DNA of 64,000 bases. It comes from Sphingomonas sp. CCH21-G11 (GTDB lineage Bacteria; Pseudomonadota; Alphaproteobacteria; Sphingomonadales; Sphingomonadaceae). Position numbers and translations under genes: made by a program. The notes under the pieces were generated by a model, which worked only from the letters and a program-made list of their open reading frames with translations, did not search any database and had not been told where the DNA came from. Where the stretch lies: NCBI RefSeq assembly GCF_001555965.1, contig NZ_LSHX01000029.1, forward strand, positions 1-64,000, in the 5' to 3' direction. Each line of letters starts with the position of its first letter. Position 1 is the first letter of the stretch. This document shows positions 15,939 through 25,680 of the stretch, piece by piece.

Positions 15939-18011
15939 ATGAACGAACACGCCAAGCCGCCCCTCACCCCGCCCGTCGCCCCGCAGCGTCCGTACCGCTT
16001 TGAACGCCACGGCATCGCCATCGATGATCCCTGGGCGTGGCTGAAGGACCCGAAATACCCGGACGTCACCGACCCGGACGTGCTCGGCTATCTCGAGGCG
16101 GAGAATGCCTATTTCGAGCAGGTGATGGCACCGCTCAAGCCGCTCGCCGACACGCTGTTCACCGAGATGCGCGGGCGGATCAAGGAAGACGAGGCAACCG
16201 TGCCGCAAAAGGACGGCGACTGGCTGTACTGGACCGATTTCGAGGAGGGCGGCGAGTATCGCCGCTGGTGGCGCAAGCCGGTCGCGGGCGGCGAGGCGCA
16301 GCTGATCCTCGACGAACCCGCACTTGCCGAGGGCCTGGAATATTTCCGGCTGGGCGAGATTTCGGTCAGCCCCGACGGACGCCTGCTCGCCTATGCCACC
16401 GACACCAACGGGTCGGAGCGATTCGAGGTCAAGGTCAAGGACCTGGCGACCGGCGAGCTGCTGCCCGACACCATCCCCGGGATGCTCTCCGACATCGTGT
16501 GGACGGCGGATTCAAAGGCGTTCCTCTACGGCCTCGCCAACGCGCAATGGCGCACCGACAACGCCCGGCTGCACCGCATCGGCACGCCCATTGAGGACGA
16601 TATCGAGCTCTATCGCGAGGCCGACGAAGGCTATCGCGTCGGCGTCGGCGAGACCCAGTCGCGCAAGTGGATCATCATCTCGACCGGCGACCATGTCACC
16701 AGCGAGGTGAGGCTGCTGCCCGCCGACAATGTGCTGGCCGAACCGATCCTGGTCGCGCCGCGCCTGCCCGGCCGCGAATATGATGTCGACGAACATGACG
16801 GCACCTTGTTCATCCACACCAACGACACCCACCCCAATTTCCGGCTGGTGACCGCCAGCATCGACGCGCCGGGCGAGTGGGTCGAGCGGATCGCGCCGTC
16901 GGCCGATTTCTACATGACCGGCGTCACCACCTTCGCCGACTTTTTCGTGGTCGAGGGCCGGCGCGACGGCATCGATACGATCGAGATCCACCGCTATGAC
17001 GGCGGCACGCCGACCCCGATCGAGTTTGCGGAGGCGAGCCATGTCGCCGGGCTGGGCGACAATCCCGAATATGCCATCGACCGCTTGCGCATCGGCTATG
17101 AATCGATGGTCACGCCGGGCACCGTCTATGACTATCACCTCGCCGACGGGCGGCTCGAGGTCCTCAAGGTCCAGGAAATCCCGAGCGGCTATGACGCCAG
17201 CCGTTATGCGACGGAGCGGCTCAAGATCGCCGCGCGCGACGGGACGCAGGTGCCGGTGTCGATCGTGTTCCCACGCGATTTCCCGCGCGACGGCACCGGC
17301 AGGCTCTATCTCTATGCCTATGGCGCCTATGGCTATGCCATCCCGCCGGGCTTTTCGACCTCACGGCTGAGCTTCCTCGATCGCGGGGTCGCCTTCGCCA
17401 TCGCGCATATCCGCGGCGGCGACGATCTCGGCCAGCAATGGTATCTGGACGGCAAGCTGGAAAAGCGGGCCAACACCTTCAACGACTTCGTCGATGTCGC
17501 GAAGGGGCTGATCGATCTGGGCTATACGAGCGCGGGTCAGATCGCGATCGCGGGGCGGTCGGCGGGCGGCGAACTGATGGGCGCGGTGGTCAATTCCGAC
17601 CCCGAGCTGTGGGGCGTCGTCGTCGCCGACGTGCCGTTCGTCGACGTGCTCAACACCATGCTGGACGAGACGCTGCCGCTGACGCCGGGCGAATGGCCCG
17701 AATGGGGCAATCCCATCGAGGACAAGGCCGCGTTCGAGCTGATCCGGGGTTACTCACCCTACGACAATGTCCGCGCACAGGCCTATCCGCCGATGTTCAT
17801 TTCGGGCGGTCTCAACGACCCGCGCGTGACCTATTGGGAACCGGCGAAATGGGCGGCCAGGCTGCGCGCGACCAAGACCGACGACCATGTCCTGGTGCTA
17901 AAGACCAACATGGGCGCGGGCCATGGCGGCAAGTCGGGCCGCTGGGAATCGCTCAAGGAAGCCGCCGAGGAAAACGCCTTCGTGCTGTGGCAGCTCGGAC
18001 TGGCGAATTGA
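15939..18011 (+). CDS. ptrB: Oligopeptidase B (prolyl oligopeptidase family S9A)
   Basis: 690 residues, standard for oligopeptidase B. An N-terminal beta-propeller domain opens with VAPQRPYRFERHGIAIDDPW, followed by an alpha/beta-hydrolase domain. The nucleophile is S541 in GRSAGGELMG, and the catalytic histidine is H662 in GAGHGGKSGR; YAYGAYGYAIPP forms the oxyanion region. The family cuts short peptides after Arg or Lys. No signal peptide is visible, so it is cytoplasmic. A REPIN-like repeat lies on each side. Confidence 0.93.
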   Translation: MNEHAKPPLTPPVAPQRPYRFERHGIAIDDPWAWLKDPKYPDVTDPDVLGYLEAENAYFEQVMAPLKPLADTLFTEMRGRIKEDEATVPQKDGDWLYWTDFEEGGEYRRWWRKPVAGGEAQLILDEPALAEGLEYFRLGEISVSPDGRLLAYATDTNGSERFEVKVKDLATGELLPDTIPGMLSDIVWTADSKAFLYGLANAQWRTDNARLHRIGTPIEDDIELYREADEGYRVGVGETQSRKWIIISTGDHVTSEVRLLPADNVLAEPILVAPRLPGREYDVDEHDGTLFIHTNDTHPNFRLVTASIDAPGEWVERIAPSADFYMTGVTTFADFFVVEGRRDGIDTIEIHRYDGGTPTPIEFAEASHVAGLGDNPEYAIDRLRIGYESMVTPGTVYDYHLADGRLEVLKVQEIPSGYDASRYATERLKIAARDGTQVPVSIVFPRDFPRDGTGRLYLYAYGAYGYAIPPGFSTSRLSFLDRGVAFAIAHIRGGDDLGQQWYLDGKLEKRANTFNDFVDVAKGLIDLGYTSAGQIAIAGRSAGGELMGAVVNSDPELWGVVVADVPFVDVLNTMLDETLPLTPGEWPEWGNPIEDKAAFELIRGYSPYDNVRAQAYPPMFISGGLNDPRVTYWEPAKWAARLRATKTDDHVLVLKTNMGAGHGGKSGRWESLKEAAEENAFVLWQLGLAN

Positions 18012-18028
18012 CGGACAGCCGATAAGCG

Positions 18029-18108
18029 CGTCGCCCCGGCGCACGCCGGGGCCGCTGGCTACAGGTGCGCGCATTCTGCCAACGGCCCCGGTCTGCGGCG
18101 GGGCGACG
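18029..18108. repeat. Short REPIN-like element after ptrB
   Basis: The left unit reads CGTCGCCCCGGCGCACGCCG (18029-18048) and the right unit is its inverse (GGCCCCGGTCTGCGGCGGGG region, ending CGACG at 18108). The 80-bp element sits between two convergent genes, where it could also act as a bidirectional hairpin terminator. Confidence 0.75.
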
Positions 18109-18117
18109 TCACGGGCC

Positions 18118-18450
18118 TCAGCGGCGGATGGCCGCCACATCCTCCAGCACCGTCACCTCGCCGCGCCGCAGCTTGACGCCACGCTCGGCCATTTCCTTGC
18201 GGAAATCATAATCGGCGTCGGCGACCTCGCGCTCATATTCGGCATAGGCCTCGACCCGGTCGGATTCGCTGTCCGCATCCTCCAGATCCTTGCGCAGCTC
18301 GCGCTTCGCCTCGGAAATCGAGGTCTTGTAGTCGAGATAGTGCGAATTGGAGTCGTTGAAGATATGCGCATAGCGGTCGTGCCCGGCCATGGCGGGGACG
18401 GCGGCGAACGCGGCGGCGGCGGCGATGGCGCCCGTGATCGGCTTCAACAT
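18118..18450 (-). CDS. Small secreted protein of unknown function
   Basis: 110 residues from ATG 18450, which follows an excellent ribosome site (GGAGGAGAAG). A signal peptide (about residues 1-22, ending AVPAMA) precedes a strongly charged, helical region rich in Glu, Asp, Arg and Tyr (SEAKRELRKDLEDADSES), probably coiled coil. No recognised domain. It is convergent with ptrB and transcribed alone. The export signal and codon pattern support a real gene. Confidence 0.75.
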   Translation of the reverse strand: MLKPITGAIAAAAAFAAVPAMAGHDRYAHIFNDSNSHYLDYKTSISEAKRELRKDLEDADSESDRVEAYAEYEREVADADYDFRKEMAERGVKLRRGEVTVLEDVAAIRR

Positions 18451-18570
18451 CGGTCTTCTCCTCCATTGATTGGACCTGAGCGGCCCAACGCCTGGAGGAT
18501 CAGCCCCGTTGCATGAACCGCACATTACGCGCGCGACAGGCTGGGTTCAGCTGAAAGCGGGCAGGGAAAA

Positions 18571-19245
18571 TCAGACTTCGGGCTGCGCGTCGGACGGCAC
18601 CGGACGAAATTCGTAGATGTCGAAGCGCTGCGCATCGCCGGTCACCGCCATCGCGAGCCGCCAGCGGAAGGGACCGATCCGCTCGATCACGCCCGCCCGG
18701 TCGCGCGCGCGTTCGACCCCGTAACCGAGCTTGCCCTCGCCGGGTTCGTCCTGCTGCGCGCCCAGAAACACGATGCGCCGGGGTCCACCGGGAAACAGCC
18801 ACCCCGCAGGCAGGTCGGTCCCCGTCTGCTTGAGGAAGGTCAGCTGATCGCCCTCCGCGCGGATGTAACAGAAGAACTCGGGATAGGCGCGCAGGCGACG
18901 GGCCGGGCGTTCGTCCATCTGCAGGCGCACCACCCGGCATTTGTACGAACCCGGCGTCGGCGCGGGATGGTCGAGCGCGGCCGCCGGATCGAGCAGCGCG
19001 CCTTCGGCCTCCGCCGACTTTCGCGTCGTGGGACCAAGCGTCGCGAGCGCCTGCTGCCAGCGTTGGTCGATCGAATCGAGCGTCTGGGCGTCGTCGCTCA
19101 GCGCGATCTCGCGCCATTTTTCTTCGGGGCCCGGAATTGGGACGGTCGGCGCGACCTGCACGGTCGCCGTCGGCTGCGACGTTGCGCACCCGCCCGACAT
19201 TACCCCGCACAAAAGGGCGATCACGACAACACGCACGAGATACAT
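18571..19245 (-). CDS. DUF4893-type lipoprotein
   Basis: 224 residues from ATG 19245 (GGAGACG upstream); an in-frame ATG at 19272 is possible. The signal ends in a lipobox with C20 (VMSGGC). The body has the pattern of DUF4893 proteins: a helical start with WREIALSDDAQTLDSI, then YKCRVVRLQM, EFFCYIRAEGDQLTFLKQTG and a C-terminal beta-rich part. Function is unknown. It is divergent from bamD across 167 bp that should hold both promoters. Confidence 0.8.
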   Translation of the reverse strand: MYLVRVVVIALLCGVMSGGCATSQPTATVQVAPTVPIPGPEEKWREIALSDDAQTLDSIDQRWQQALATLGPTTRKSAEAEGALLDPAAALDHPAPTPGSYKCRVVRLQMDERPARRLRAYPEFFCYIRAEGDQLTFLKQTGTDLPAGWLFPGGPRRIVFLGAQQDEPGEGKLGYGVERARDRAGVIERIGPFRWRLAMAVTGDAQRFDIYEFRPVPSDAQPEV

Positions 19246-19412
19246 GAAACGACGTCTCCACCGAGTGGCCAAGGGGCGTCAATCCGTAAAGAAACCATGA
19301 ACCCGAAATCGTTAACAAAGCGTAAATTTTTTGCGGCGCGGCGGAAATGCGCGGGTTGTCCGCGTTGATTTTGGGATTGTTCGCGATGGCCCTGCTCCGC
19401 TACTAACCGTCC

Positions 19413-20240
19413 ATGCAAATCCGCCTGTCCCGCGTCGCCCGTTGCGGCATCATCGCCATTTCCGCGCTGGGCCTCAGCGCCTGTGCGGGCCTGACCGGTC
19501 CCAAGCGCGGGGCCGACACCGCCTATGTCGCGCGCGACGTCGGCACGCTCTACACCGCCGCCAAGCAGCGGCTGGACAGCGGCCAGTACAAGGTCGCGGC
19601 CGCGCTGTTCGACGAGGTCGAGCGCCAGCACCCCTATTCCGTCTGGGCGCGCCGCGCGCAGCTGATGGGCGCGTTCAGCTATTATCTGGACCGCGATTAT
19701 ACCAAGGCGATTCAGGGTTCGCAGCGCTTCCTGGCGGTACATCCCGGCAACCGCGACGCCCCGTACGCCTATTACCTGATCGCGCTCAGCTATTATGAGC
19801 AGATTTCGGACGTCTCGCGCGACCAGAAGATCACCGATCAGGCCCAGGGGGCGCTGGGCGAACTGACCCGCCGCTACCCCAACAGCCGCTATGCCGCCGA
19901 CGCGCGGCTTAAGGTCGATCTGGTGCGCGACCACCTGGCGGGCAAGGAGATGGAGGTCGGCCGCTTCTATCAGCAGCGCGGCCAGTGGCTGGCGGCGTCG
20001 CTGCGCTTCCGCACCGTCATCGACCGGTACCAGACGACGACGCACACGCCTGAGGCGCTGATGCGGTTGACCGAGAGCTATCTGGCGCTGGGCGTGCCCG
20101 ACGAAGCACGCAAGTCGGCGGCCGTGCTCGGCGCCAACTATCCCGGCTCGAAATGGTATGAGCGCGCCTATGCGCTGATCCAGAAGCACGCGCCCGCGAC
20201 CGCCGCGCCGGCGGCCCCCGCCACACCGGCGGCGAGCTGA
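19413..20240 (+). CDS. bamD: Outer membrane protein assembly factor BamD
   Basis: 275 residues. Lipobox LSAC gives C24 as the lipidated residue, followed by TPR-like helical repeats characteristic of BamD/ComL (AKQRLDSGQYKVAAALFDEV, then YYLDRDYTKAIQGSQRFL). BamD works with BamA to insert beta-barrel proteins in the outer membrane. The C-terminus is an Ala/Pro-rich tail. recN follows 25 bp downstream, a pairing common in alphaproteobacteria. Confidence 0.93.
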   Translation: MQIRLSRVARCGIIAISALGLSACAGLTGPKRGADTAYVARDVGTLYTAAKQRLDSGQYKVAAALFDEVERQHPYSVWARRAQLMGAFSYYLDRDYTKAIQGSQRFLAVHPGNRDAPYAYYLIALSYYEQISDVSRDQKITDQAQGALGELTRRYPNSRYAADARLKVDLVRDHLAGKEMEVGRFYQQRGQWLAASLRFRTVIDRYQTTTHTPEALMRLTESYLALGVPDEARKSAAVLGANYPGSKWYERAYALIQKHAPATAAPAAPATPAAS

Positions 20241-20265
20241 GCCGCACCGGTCAGGAGGCCGGCAG

Positions 20266-21927
20266 ATGCTGACCGCGCTGGCGATCCGCGACGTCGTGCT
20301 GATCGAGGCGCTCGACCTCGAATTCGACGCCGGGCTGGGCGTGCTGACGGGGGAAACGGGCGCGGGCAAGTCGATCCTGCTCGACGCGCTGGGACTTGCG
20401 CTCGGCGCGCGCGGCGACACCGGCCTGGTGCGCGAAGGCGCGGCGCAGGCGGCGGTGACCGCGTGCTTTTCGCCCCCCGCGCCCAGCAGCGCATTGTGGG
20501 CGCTGCTCAACGAAAACGGGCTGGAGGTCGAGGCCGGCGAGCCGCTGATCATTCGCCGCATCGTCAAGGCCGACGGCGGCAGCCGCGCCTTCGTCAACGA
20601 TCAGCCCGCATCTGCCGGACTGCTGCGCGAACTCGGCGCGTTGCTCGTCGAGATCCACGGCCAGCATGACGATCGCGGGCTGCTCAATCCACGCGGCCAC
20701 CGCGCGCTGCTCGACGCGTTCGGCGCGCTCGACACCGCGCCGGTCGCGGCGGCATGGCGCGCGTGGCAGGAGGCCGAGGCACGGCTGGCGACCGCGCGCG
20801 ACGACCAGGCCAGCGCCGAACGCGACCGCGAATGGCTGGAACATGCCGTCGGCGAACTGCGCGCGCTCGCGCCCGAACCGGGCGAGGAAGCCTCGCTGGC
20901 CGAGCGTCGCGCCGCGATGCAGCGCGGCGAGCGGGTGGCGGGCGAGCTGCAGGCGATTGCCGGGCTGATCGACGGGGCGGACGGCGCGCTGTCGCGGCTG
21001 CGCCAGGCCGCGCGCATCCTCGAACGCGTCGCCGACGATCATGGCGCGCTCGCCGAAGCCCTGGCGGCGATCGATCGCGCGCTGATCGAGGCCGGGGCCG
21101 CACAGGACCAGGTCGATGTCGCTGGCGAGGCGCTCGCCTTCGATCCCGCCGCGCTCGAGGCCGACGAGGCGCGGTTGTTCGAGCTGCGCGGACTGGCGCG
21201 CAAGCACCGGGTTCAGCCCGACGATCTCGCCGCGCTGGCCGAAGAGATGGGCGCGCGGCTGGAGCGGATGACCGCGGGCAGCGCGGGGCTGGCGGCGCTC
21301 GAACGCGCGGCGGCGGCGGCGGCGGATACCTATGCCGACGCCGCCACCGCACTGTCGGCGGCGCGGCGCGATGCAGCGGCGCGGCTCGACGCGGCGGTCG
21401 CCGCCGAGCTCGCCCCGCTCAAGCTCGACGCCGCGCGCTTTCGTACCCATGTCGAGCCCCTGCCCTCCGAACAGGGCAGCGCCGCGGGCCGCGACAGGGT
21501 GGAGTTCGAGGTCTCGACCAACCCGGGCGCGGCCTTCGCCCCGCTCATCAAGATCGCGTCGGGCGGCGAATTGTCGCGCTTCATCCTGGCGATGAAGGTG
21601 GCGCTCGCCGAACAAGGCGCGCCGCGCACACTGATTTTCGACGAGATCGATCGTGGCGTCGGCGGCGCGGTGGCGAGCGCGATCGGCGACCGGCTGGCGC
21701 GGCTGGCGGAGCGCGCACAGGTGCTGGTGGTGACGCACAGCCCTCAGGTCGCCGCACGCGGCGCCCGCCACCTGCTGATCGCCAAGCGCCACGACGGCAT
21801 CGTCACGCGCACCGGCGTCCACGCTCTCGACGACGCCGAACGGCGCGAGGAGATCGCCCGGATGTTGTCGGGCGCGGAAATCACCGACGAAGCCCGCGCG
21901 CAGGCGACCCGCCTGCTCGCGGCATAG
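20266..21927 (+). CDS. recN: DNA repair protein RecN
   Basis: 553 residues. This SMC-like ATPase has Walker A at residues 29-36 (GETGAGKS), a long central coiled coil, and C-terminal signature and Walker B motifs (KIASGGELSRFILAMK, then TLIFDEIDRGVGG). RecN acts in recombinational repair of double-strand breaks. It follows bamD closely and may be cotranscribed with it. Confidence 0.96.
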   Translation: MLTALAIRDVVLIEALDLEFDAGLGVLTGETGAGKSILLDALGLALGARGDTGLVREGAAQAAVTACFSPPAPSSALWALLNENGLEVEAGEPLIIRRIVKADGGSRAFVNDQPASAGLLRELGALLVEIHGQHDDRGLLNPRGHRALLDAFGALDTAPVAAAWRAWQEAEARLATARDDQASAERDREWLEHAVGELRALAPEPGEEASLAERRAAMQRGERVAGELQAIAGLIDGADGALSRLRQAARILERVADDHGALAEALAAIDRALIEAGAAQDQVDVAGEALAFDPAALEADEARLFELRGLARKHRVQPDDLAALAEEMGARLERMTAGSAGLAALERAAAAAADTYADAATALSAARRDAAARLDAAVAAELAPLKLDAARFRTHVEPLPSEQGSAAGRDRVEFEVSTNPGAAFAPLIKIASGGELSRFILAMKVALAEQGAPRTLIFDEIDRGVGGAVASAIGDRLARLAERAQVLVVTHSPQVAARGARHLLIAKRHDGIVTRTGVHALDDAERREEIARMLSGAEITDEARAQATRLLAA

Positions 21928-21980
21928 CGCCGACCGGCGGTCTCCATGTGTCCATTCAATCAGGGGCAGCCCAAAACGCT

Positions 21981-22063
21981 CGTCGCCCCGGACTTGATCC
22001 GGGGCCCCGCTGCCTGATCCGACGCGCGAAGAAGCGGGACCCCGGCGCAAGGCCGGGGTGACG
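21981..22063. repeat. Short REPIN-like element after recN
   Basis: The left unit starts CGTCGCCCCGGACTTGATCC and continues GGGGCCCCGCT; the right unit (AGCGGGACCCCGGCGCAAGG, ending GTGACG at 22063) is its inverse with several differences. Length 83 bp, in the gap between recN and the DUF885 gene. Confidence 0.8.
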
Positions 22064-22135
22064 ACAGGTTTGGGCTATTGTGCCGACTTCAGCTTTTGGC
22101 GAAGGTCCTTGGATGCGGGTGTGGAGGGCATTGAA

Positions 22136-23893
22136 ATGCGGAACCTGAAGTTGACGGTCGCGGCGATTGCCCTGGTGCTAACGAGTGCGGGCGCTGCGCA
22201 TGCCGGGCCGCGCGAGGACCTGGTCGCCCTGCTGGACGACCATTGGCAATGGGCGCTGCGCGAAAGCCCGCGCCTCGCCTCGTCGGTCGGCGTGCGCGAT
22301 TATGACACCGAACTGGGCGACGTGTCGCTCGCAGCGGAAGACCGCCGCGCCGCCGACGCACAGCGTTTCCTCGACCGGCTGGAAGCCATCCCCGACGCCG
22401 GCCTCGATGCGGCGGGGCGCGTCAACAAGGGCATTTTGCGCCGGCTGCTGCGCAACGATATCGAGGGCATCCGCTACGGCCAGCGGATGATCCTGTTCAC
22501 CAGCTACAGCTCGCCCTGGCAGGGGCTGGCCGGCCTGGGCGAAGACCTGTCGTTCCGCAGCAAGGCCGATTACGCCAATTACCTCACCCGGCTCGGCAAG
22601 TTTCCGGCGATGAATGCCGAACTGATCGCGATCACCGCGCGCGCGGTGAAGGAAGGCTATGTCCAGCCCTGCGTCACGCTGACCAATTTCGAACGGACGC
22701 TGACCGGGGTCATCACCGCCGATGCCACCCAGTCGCGCTTCTATGCGCCGTTCAAGAATCCCCGCCCGGCCGACGCCAGCGATGCCGAATGGGCGGCGCT
22801 GCAGCAGCGCGCCCGCGACGTCATCACCGGCACGCTCAACCCCGAATATCGCAAGGCCGCCGACTTCTATACTCGCGCCTACCAGCCCGCCTGTGCGCGT
22901 TCGGTCGGCGTATCGGCGCAGCCCAACGGACGCGACTTCTATGCCTTCCGCGTGCGCCAGATGACGACGACCGATCTGACGCCCGATCAGATCCACGACA
23001 TCGGCCTGAAGGAAGTCGCGCGCATCCGCGCGGAGATGGAAGCCACCGCCAAGGAAGCCGGCTTCGCCAGTCGCGAGGCGTTCATCGCGGAACTGCGCAC
23101 CAACCCCAAATATTACGCGACGACGCCGGAGGAGCTGCTGGCGGCGAGCTCGCGCCAGGCCAAGATCATCGACGGGCTGATGCCGCAATATTTCGGCCGG
23201 CTGCCGCGCCTGCCCTATGGCGTCAAGCCGATCCCGGCCGAAACCGCGGAGGGAACGACCACCGCCTATTACGGACCGGGAAGTCCCGAGAACGGGCTGG
23301 CGGGCTTCTACTTCGTCAATACGTCCAAGCTCGACCAGCGGCCATTGTGGGAGCTGCCCGCGCTGACGCTGCATGAAGCCGTGCCGGGGCACCATCACCA
23401 GATCGCGCTGCAACAGGAACTCGACCTGCCGCCGCTGCGCAAATATCTCGCCTTCTTCACCGCCTTCACCGAAGGCTGGGGGCTCTATGCCGAGCGGCTG
23501 GGCATCGAGATGAAGCTCTATGACACGCCGGAAAAGAATATGGGCCGGCTGAGCTACGAGATGTGGCGCGCGTGCCGGCTGGTCGTCGACACCGGCATCC
23601 ATGCCAAGGGCTGGACCAAGGAACAGGCGGTCGCCTTCATGACCGACAACACCGCGCTGTCGGCCGCCAATATCGATGCCGAGGTCAATCGCTACATCAG
23701 CTGGCCGGGCCAGGCGCTGGGCTATAAACTGGGCGAGCTCAAGATCCGCGAGCTGCGTGCGAAGGCAGAGGCCGCGCTCGGCCCGCGGTTCGACCTGCGC
23801 GCCTTTCACGACGCGGTCGTCGGCCAGGGTTCGGTCCCGCTCGACGTGCTGGAACGCCAGATCGACGACTGGATCGCCACGCAGCGAAGCTGA
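22136..23893 (+). CDS. Secreted DUF885 metallopeptidase-like protein
   Basis: 585 residues from ATG 22136, preceded by GGAGGG; a longer open frame starts inside the repeat and is rejected. A signal peptide (residues 1-24, ending AGAAHA) directs export. The DUF885 signature HEAVPGHHHQ, with the flanking ALTLHEA, is a zincin-type motif, and the C-terminal part reads YISWPGQALGYKLGE, also typical of DUF885. Proteins of this family are likely periplasmic peptidases; the substrate is unknown. Confidence 0.9.
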   Translation: MRNLKLTVAAIALVLTSAGAAHAGPREDLVALLDDHWQWALRESPRLASSVGVRDYDTELGDVSLAAEDRRAADAQRFLDRLEAIPDAGLDAAGRVNKGILRRLLRNDIEGIRYGQRMILFTSYSSPWQGLAGLGEDLSFRSKADYANYLTRLGKFPAMNAELIAITARAVKEGYVQPCVTLTNFERTLTGVITADATQSRFYAPFKNPRPADASDAEWAALQQRARDVITGTLNPEYRKAADFYTRAYQPACARSVGVSAQPNGRDFYAFRVRQMTTTDLTPDQIHDIGLKEVARIRAEMEATAKEAGFASREAFIAELRTNPKYYATTPEELLAASSRQAKIIDGLMPQYFGRLPRLPYGVKPIPAETAEGTTTAYYGPGSPENGLAGFYFVNTSKLDQRPLWELPALTLHEAVPGHHHQIALQQELDLPPLRKYLAFFTAFTEGWGLYAERLGIEMKLYDTPEKNMGRLSYEMWRACRLVVDTGIHAKGWTKEQAVAFMTDNTALSAANIDAEVNRYISWPGQALGYKLGELKIRELRAKAEAALGPRFDLRAFHDAVVGQGSVPLDVLERQIDDWIATQRS

Positions 23894-24019
23894 ACGGACC
23901 CGCCCGACCTGCGACAAGGTGTGACAGTTTTCCGCGTTCGGCGGAACACGCGTGCGACAATTGCGTCCGATATCCTGTCTCAACCGGTCACCCGGCCGGT
24001 TCAGTTCAGGAGTTGGAAC

Positions 24020-24352
24020 ATGAAGAAGATTGCGATGATGATTGCGGCGCTGGGCGTCGCCGTCAGTGCCGTCCCCGCCACCGCGAGCGCGCAGTCGGGC
24101 TGGATGTCGATCAACCAGCGTCAGGCCAATCTCGACCGGCGGATCGACCAGGGCGTGCGCTCGGGCGCGTTGAACCGGGCCGAAGCAAGCCGCCTGCGCG
24201 CCCAGTTTCGCGATCTGACGGTGCTGGAACGCCAGTATCGCCGGTCCGGCAACGGCCTGAACCGGGTCGAGCGCCGCGATCTCGACCAGCGTTTCGACCG
24301 GCTGTCGCAGCGCATCCGCATCCAGAAGAACGACCGCCAGGGTCGCTACTGA
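24020..24352 (+). CDS. Small secreted basic protein of unknown function
   Basis: 110 residues from ATG 24020, with a ribosome site (AGGAG) upstream. The signal peptide (residues 1-25, ending ATASAQ) is followed by an Arg/Gln-rich helical region (RQANLDRRIDQGVRSGALNR) repeated in pattern further on. No known domain. It lies between the DUF885 gene and the convergent SleB-type hydrolase, with 64 bp to the latter. Confidence 0.72.
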   Translation: MKKIAMMIAALGVAVSAVPATASAQSGWMSINQRQANLDRRIDQGVRSGALNRAEASRLRAQFRDLTVLERQYRRSGNGLNRVERRDLDQRFDRLSQRIRIQKNDRQGRY

Positions 24353-24416
24353 ACCTGACCCCCGATGAAGGCGCGGGCCGTCGCAGCGATGCAGCGGCCC
24401 GTTTGCATCTGCGGCT

Positions 24417-25349
24417 TCAGATCAGCGGCCGGCCGCTGTCGCGCCATTCGTCGCGCACCTGCGATTCGGGCAGGCGATCGGCCGGCGCCGCGCCGACGGG
24501 CGTCTCGGCCGGCGATACCGGCACCGCACGCGGCATCGCCAGCGCGGCGACCGGCGCGTCGAGCCCCGCGCGCACCGCCGCGCTGCCCCGGACATCGGGC
24601 TCGCCGCCGGCATGGCGGCTGGTGAACGCCGCGGGCGTGCCCCAATAGCCCTTCCACCGGTGAAAGAAGTGCGCGCCGAATACGCCGGTCATCACCAGTC
24701 CCCGGTTCCACGCCGGCGTGACCGCATAGGTGTGGTAATGCGTCGCCAGCCCGACCGGGGCGAAGACCGCGCCGTTGAGCGCCGCCGCCGCAACCCGCTG
24801 CGCGCGCGCCCAGGCGGCGGGCACCGGTCGCCGCGCCAGCGCCCCGTCGCAGGTGAAGCTGAACTGGCACACCCGGTCCTGCGACCCCTGATACACCACG
24901 CCGCACACCGTCGCGGGAAAGGCGGGATGGCGCACGCGGTTCAACACCACCTGCGCCACTGCGCGCTGGCCATCGTCGGGCTCGCTTGCGGCCTCGTAAT
25001 AGATGGCGGCGGTCAGGCACTCGAGCGCGCGGGCCTGGTCGGTCGTCGATCCGCCGAGCACGAACGGCGATGCGGCGCGCACCGTGGCGTCGGTCGGCGC
25101 GCGTGCGTCGCCTTCGGGGGCCACGCCCGCGGGCAGCGCGGGCAGCGCGGTCGTCCCGGTCGTGCCGGGCGTCACGATCGCGCGCCCCACGAGCGCCGGC
25201 TGGGCCGCCGGGGCCGCCATGGCTGCGGGCGTCGCGCGCGCGACCTGGTCGAACGATGCGATCGCCGCGTGCGCGGTGAATATGCTCGCCGGAACGACGA
25301 ACAGCGTCGCGAGCACGATCTGGGAAGTGGAGGGACGCCGACGCCGCAT
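24417..25349 (-). CDS. SleB-type cell wall hydrolase
   Basis: 310 residues. The start has a basic stretch and a membrane or signal segment (about 10-30), then a low-complexity Ala/Pro region, then the Hydrolase_2 (SleB) domain at about 105-225: CLTAAIYYEAASEPDDGQRA, VVLNRVRHPAFPATVCGVV and CQFSFTCDG. The conserved Glu in YYEAASE is the likely catalytic acid of this lytic transglycosylase/amidase-like fold. It probably trims peptidoglycan in the periplasm. The C-terminal 80 residues are proline rich. Confidence 0.9.
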   Translation of the reverse strand: MRRRRPSTSQIVLATLFVVPASIFTAHAAIASFDQVARATPAAMAAPAAQPALVGRAIVTPGTTGTTALPALPAGVAPEGDARAPTDATVRAASPFVLGGSTTDQARALECLTAAIYYEAASEPDDGQRAVAQVVLNRVRHPAFPATVCGVVYQGSQDRVCQFSFTCDGALARRPVPAAWARAQRVAAAALNGAVFAPVGLATHYHTYAVTPAWNRGLVMTGVFGAHFFHRWKGYWGTPAAFTSRHAGGEPDVRGSAAVRAGLDAPVAALAMPRAVPVSPAETPVGAAPADRLPESQVRDEWRDSGRPLI

Positions 25350-25458
25350 CGCGGCCGGTTAGCGCATCACGCCCGCGCGCGCCTCCCCGATTTTGGCCCT
25401 GTCCCGCGGCGGAACAGATGCGGCCGGCGGTAACCTTGTCGTGCGCGCGGGGTCGTCG

Positions 25459-25662
25459 TCAGTGCTTGTCGCGATTGCGATTGGCATAGAGCAGCGCCGC
25501 CGCCAGCGCGGCGGAACCGATGCCGATCCCGATGCCGATCGTGGTCAGCGGCCAGTTGAGGCGATCGGCGGGCTCGGGGGTCGTCGCGTTCGCCGCCTGC
25601 TTGCTGCGCTTGGCGTTCCTGGCTGCCGCCACGATCTCGTTGCTCTCTTCGTCTTCGGCCAT
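25459..25662 (-). CDS. Small single-pass membrane protein
   Basis: 67 residues from ATG 25662 (GGAGAGGG upstream). An acidic/Lys-rich N-terminus is followed by one Gly/Ala-rich membrane helix (about residues 38-60, LTTIGIGIGIGSAALAAALL) and a short basic tail. No family recognised. It lies 18 bp downstream of tgt on the same strand and is probably cotranscribed. Confidence 0.65.
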   Translation of the reverse strand: MAEDEESNEIVAAARNAKRSKQAANATTPEPADRLNWPLTTIGIGIGIGSAALAAALLYANRNRDKH

Positions 25663-25680
25663 CACCCTCTCCACTTGCAC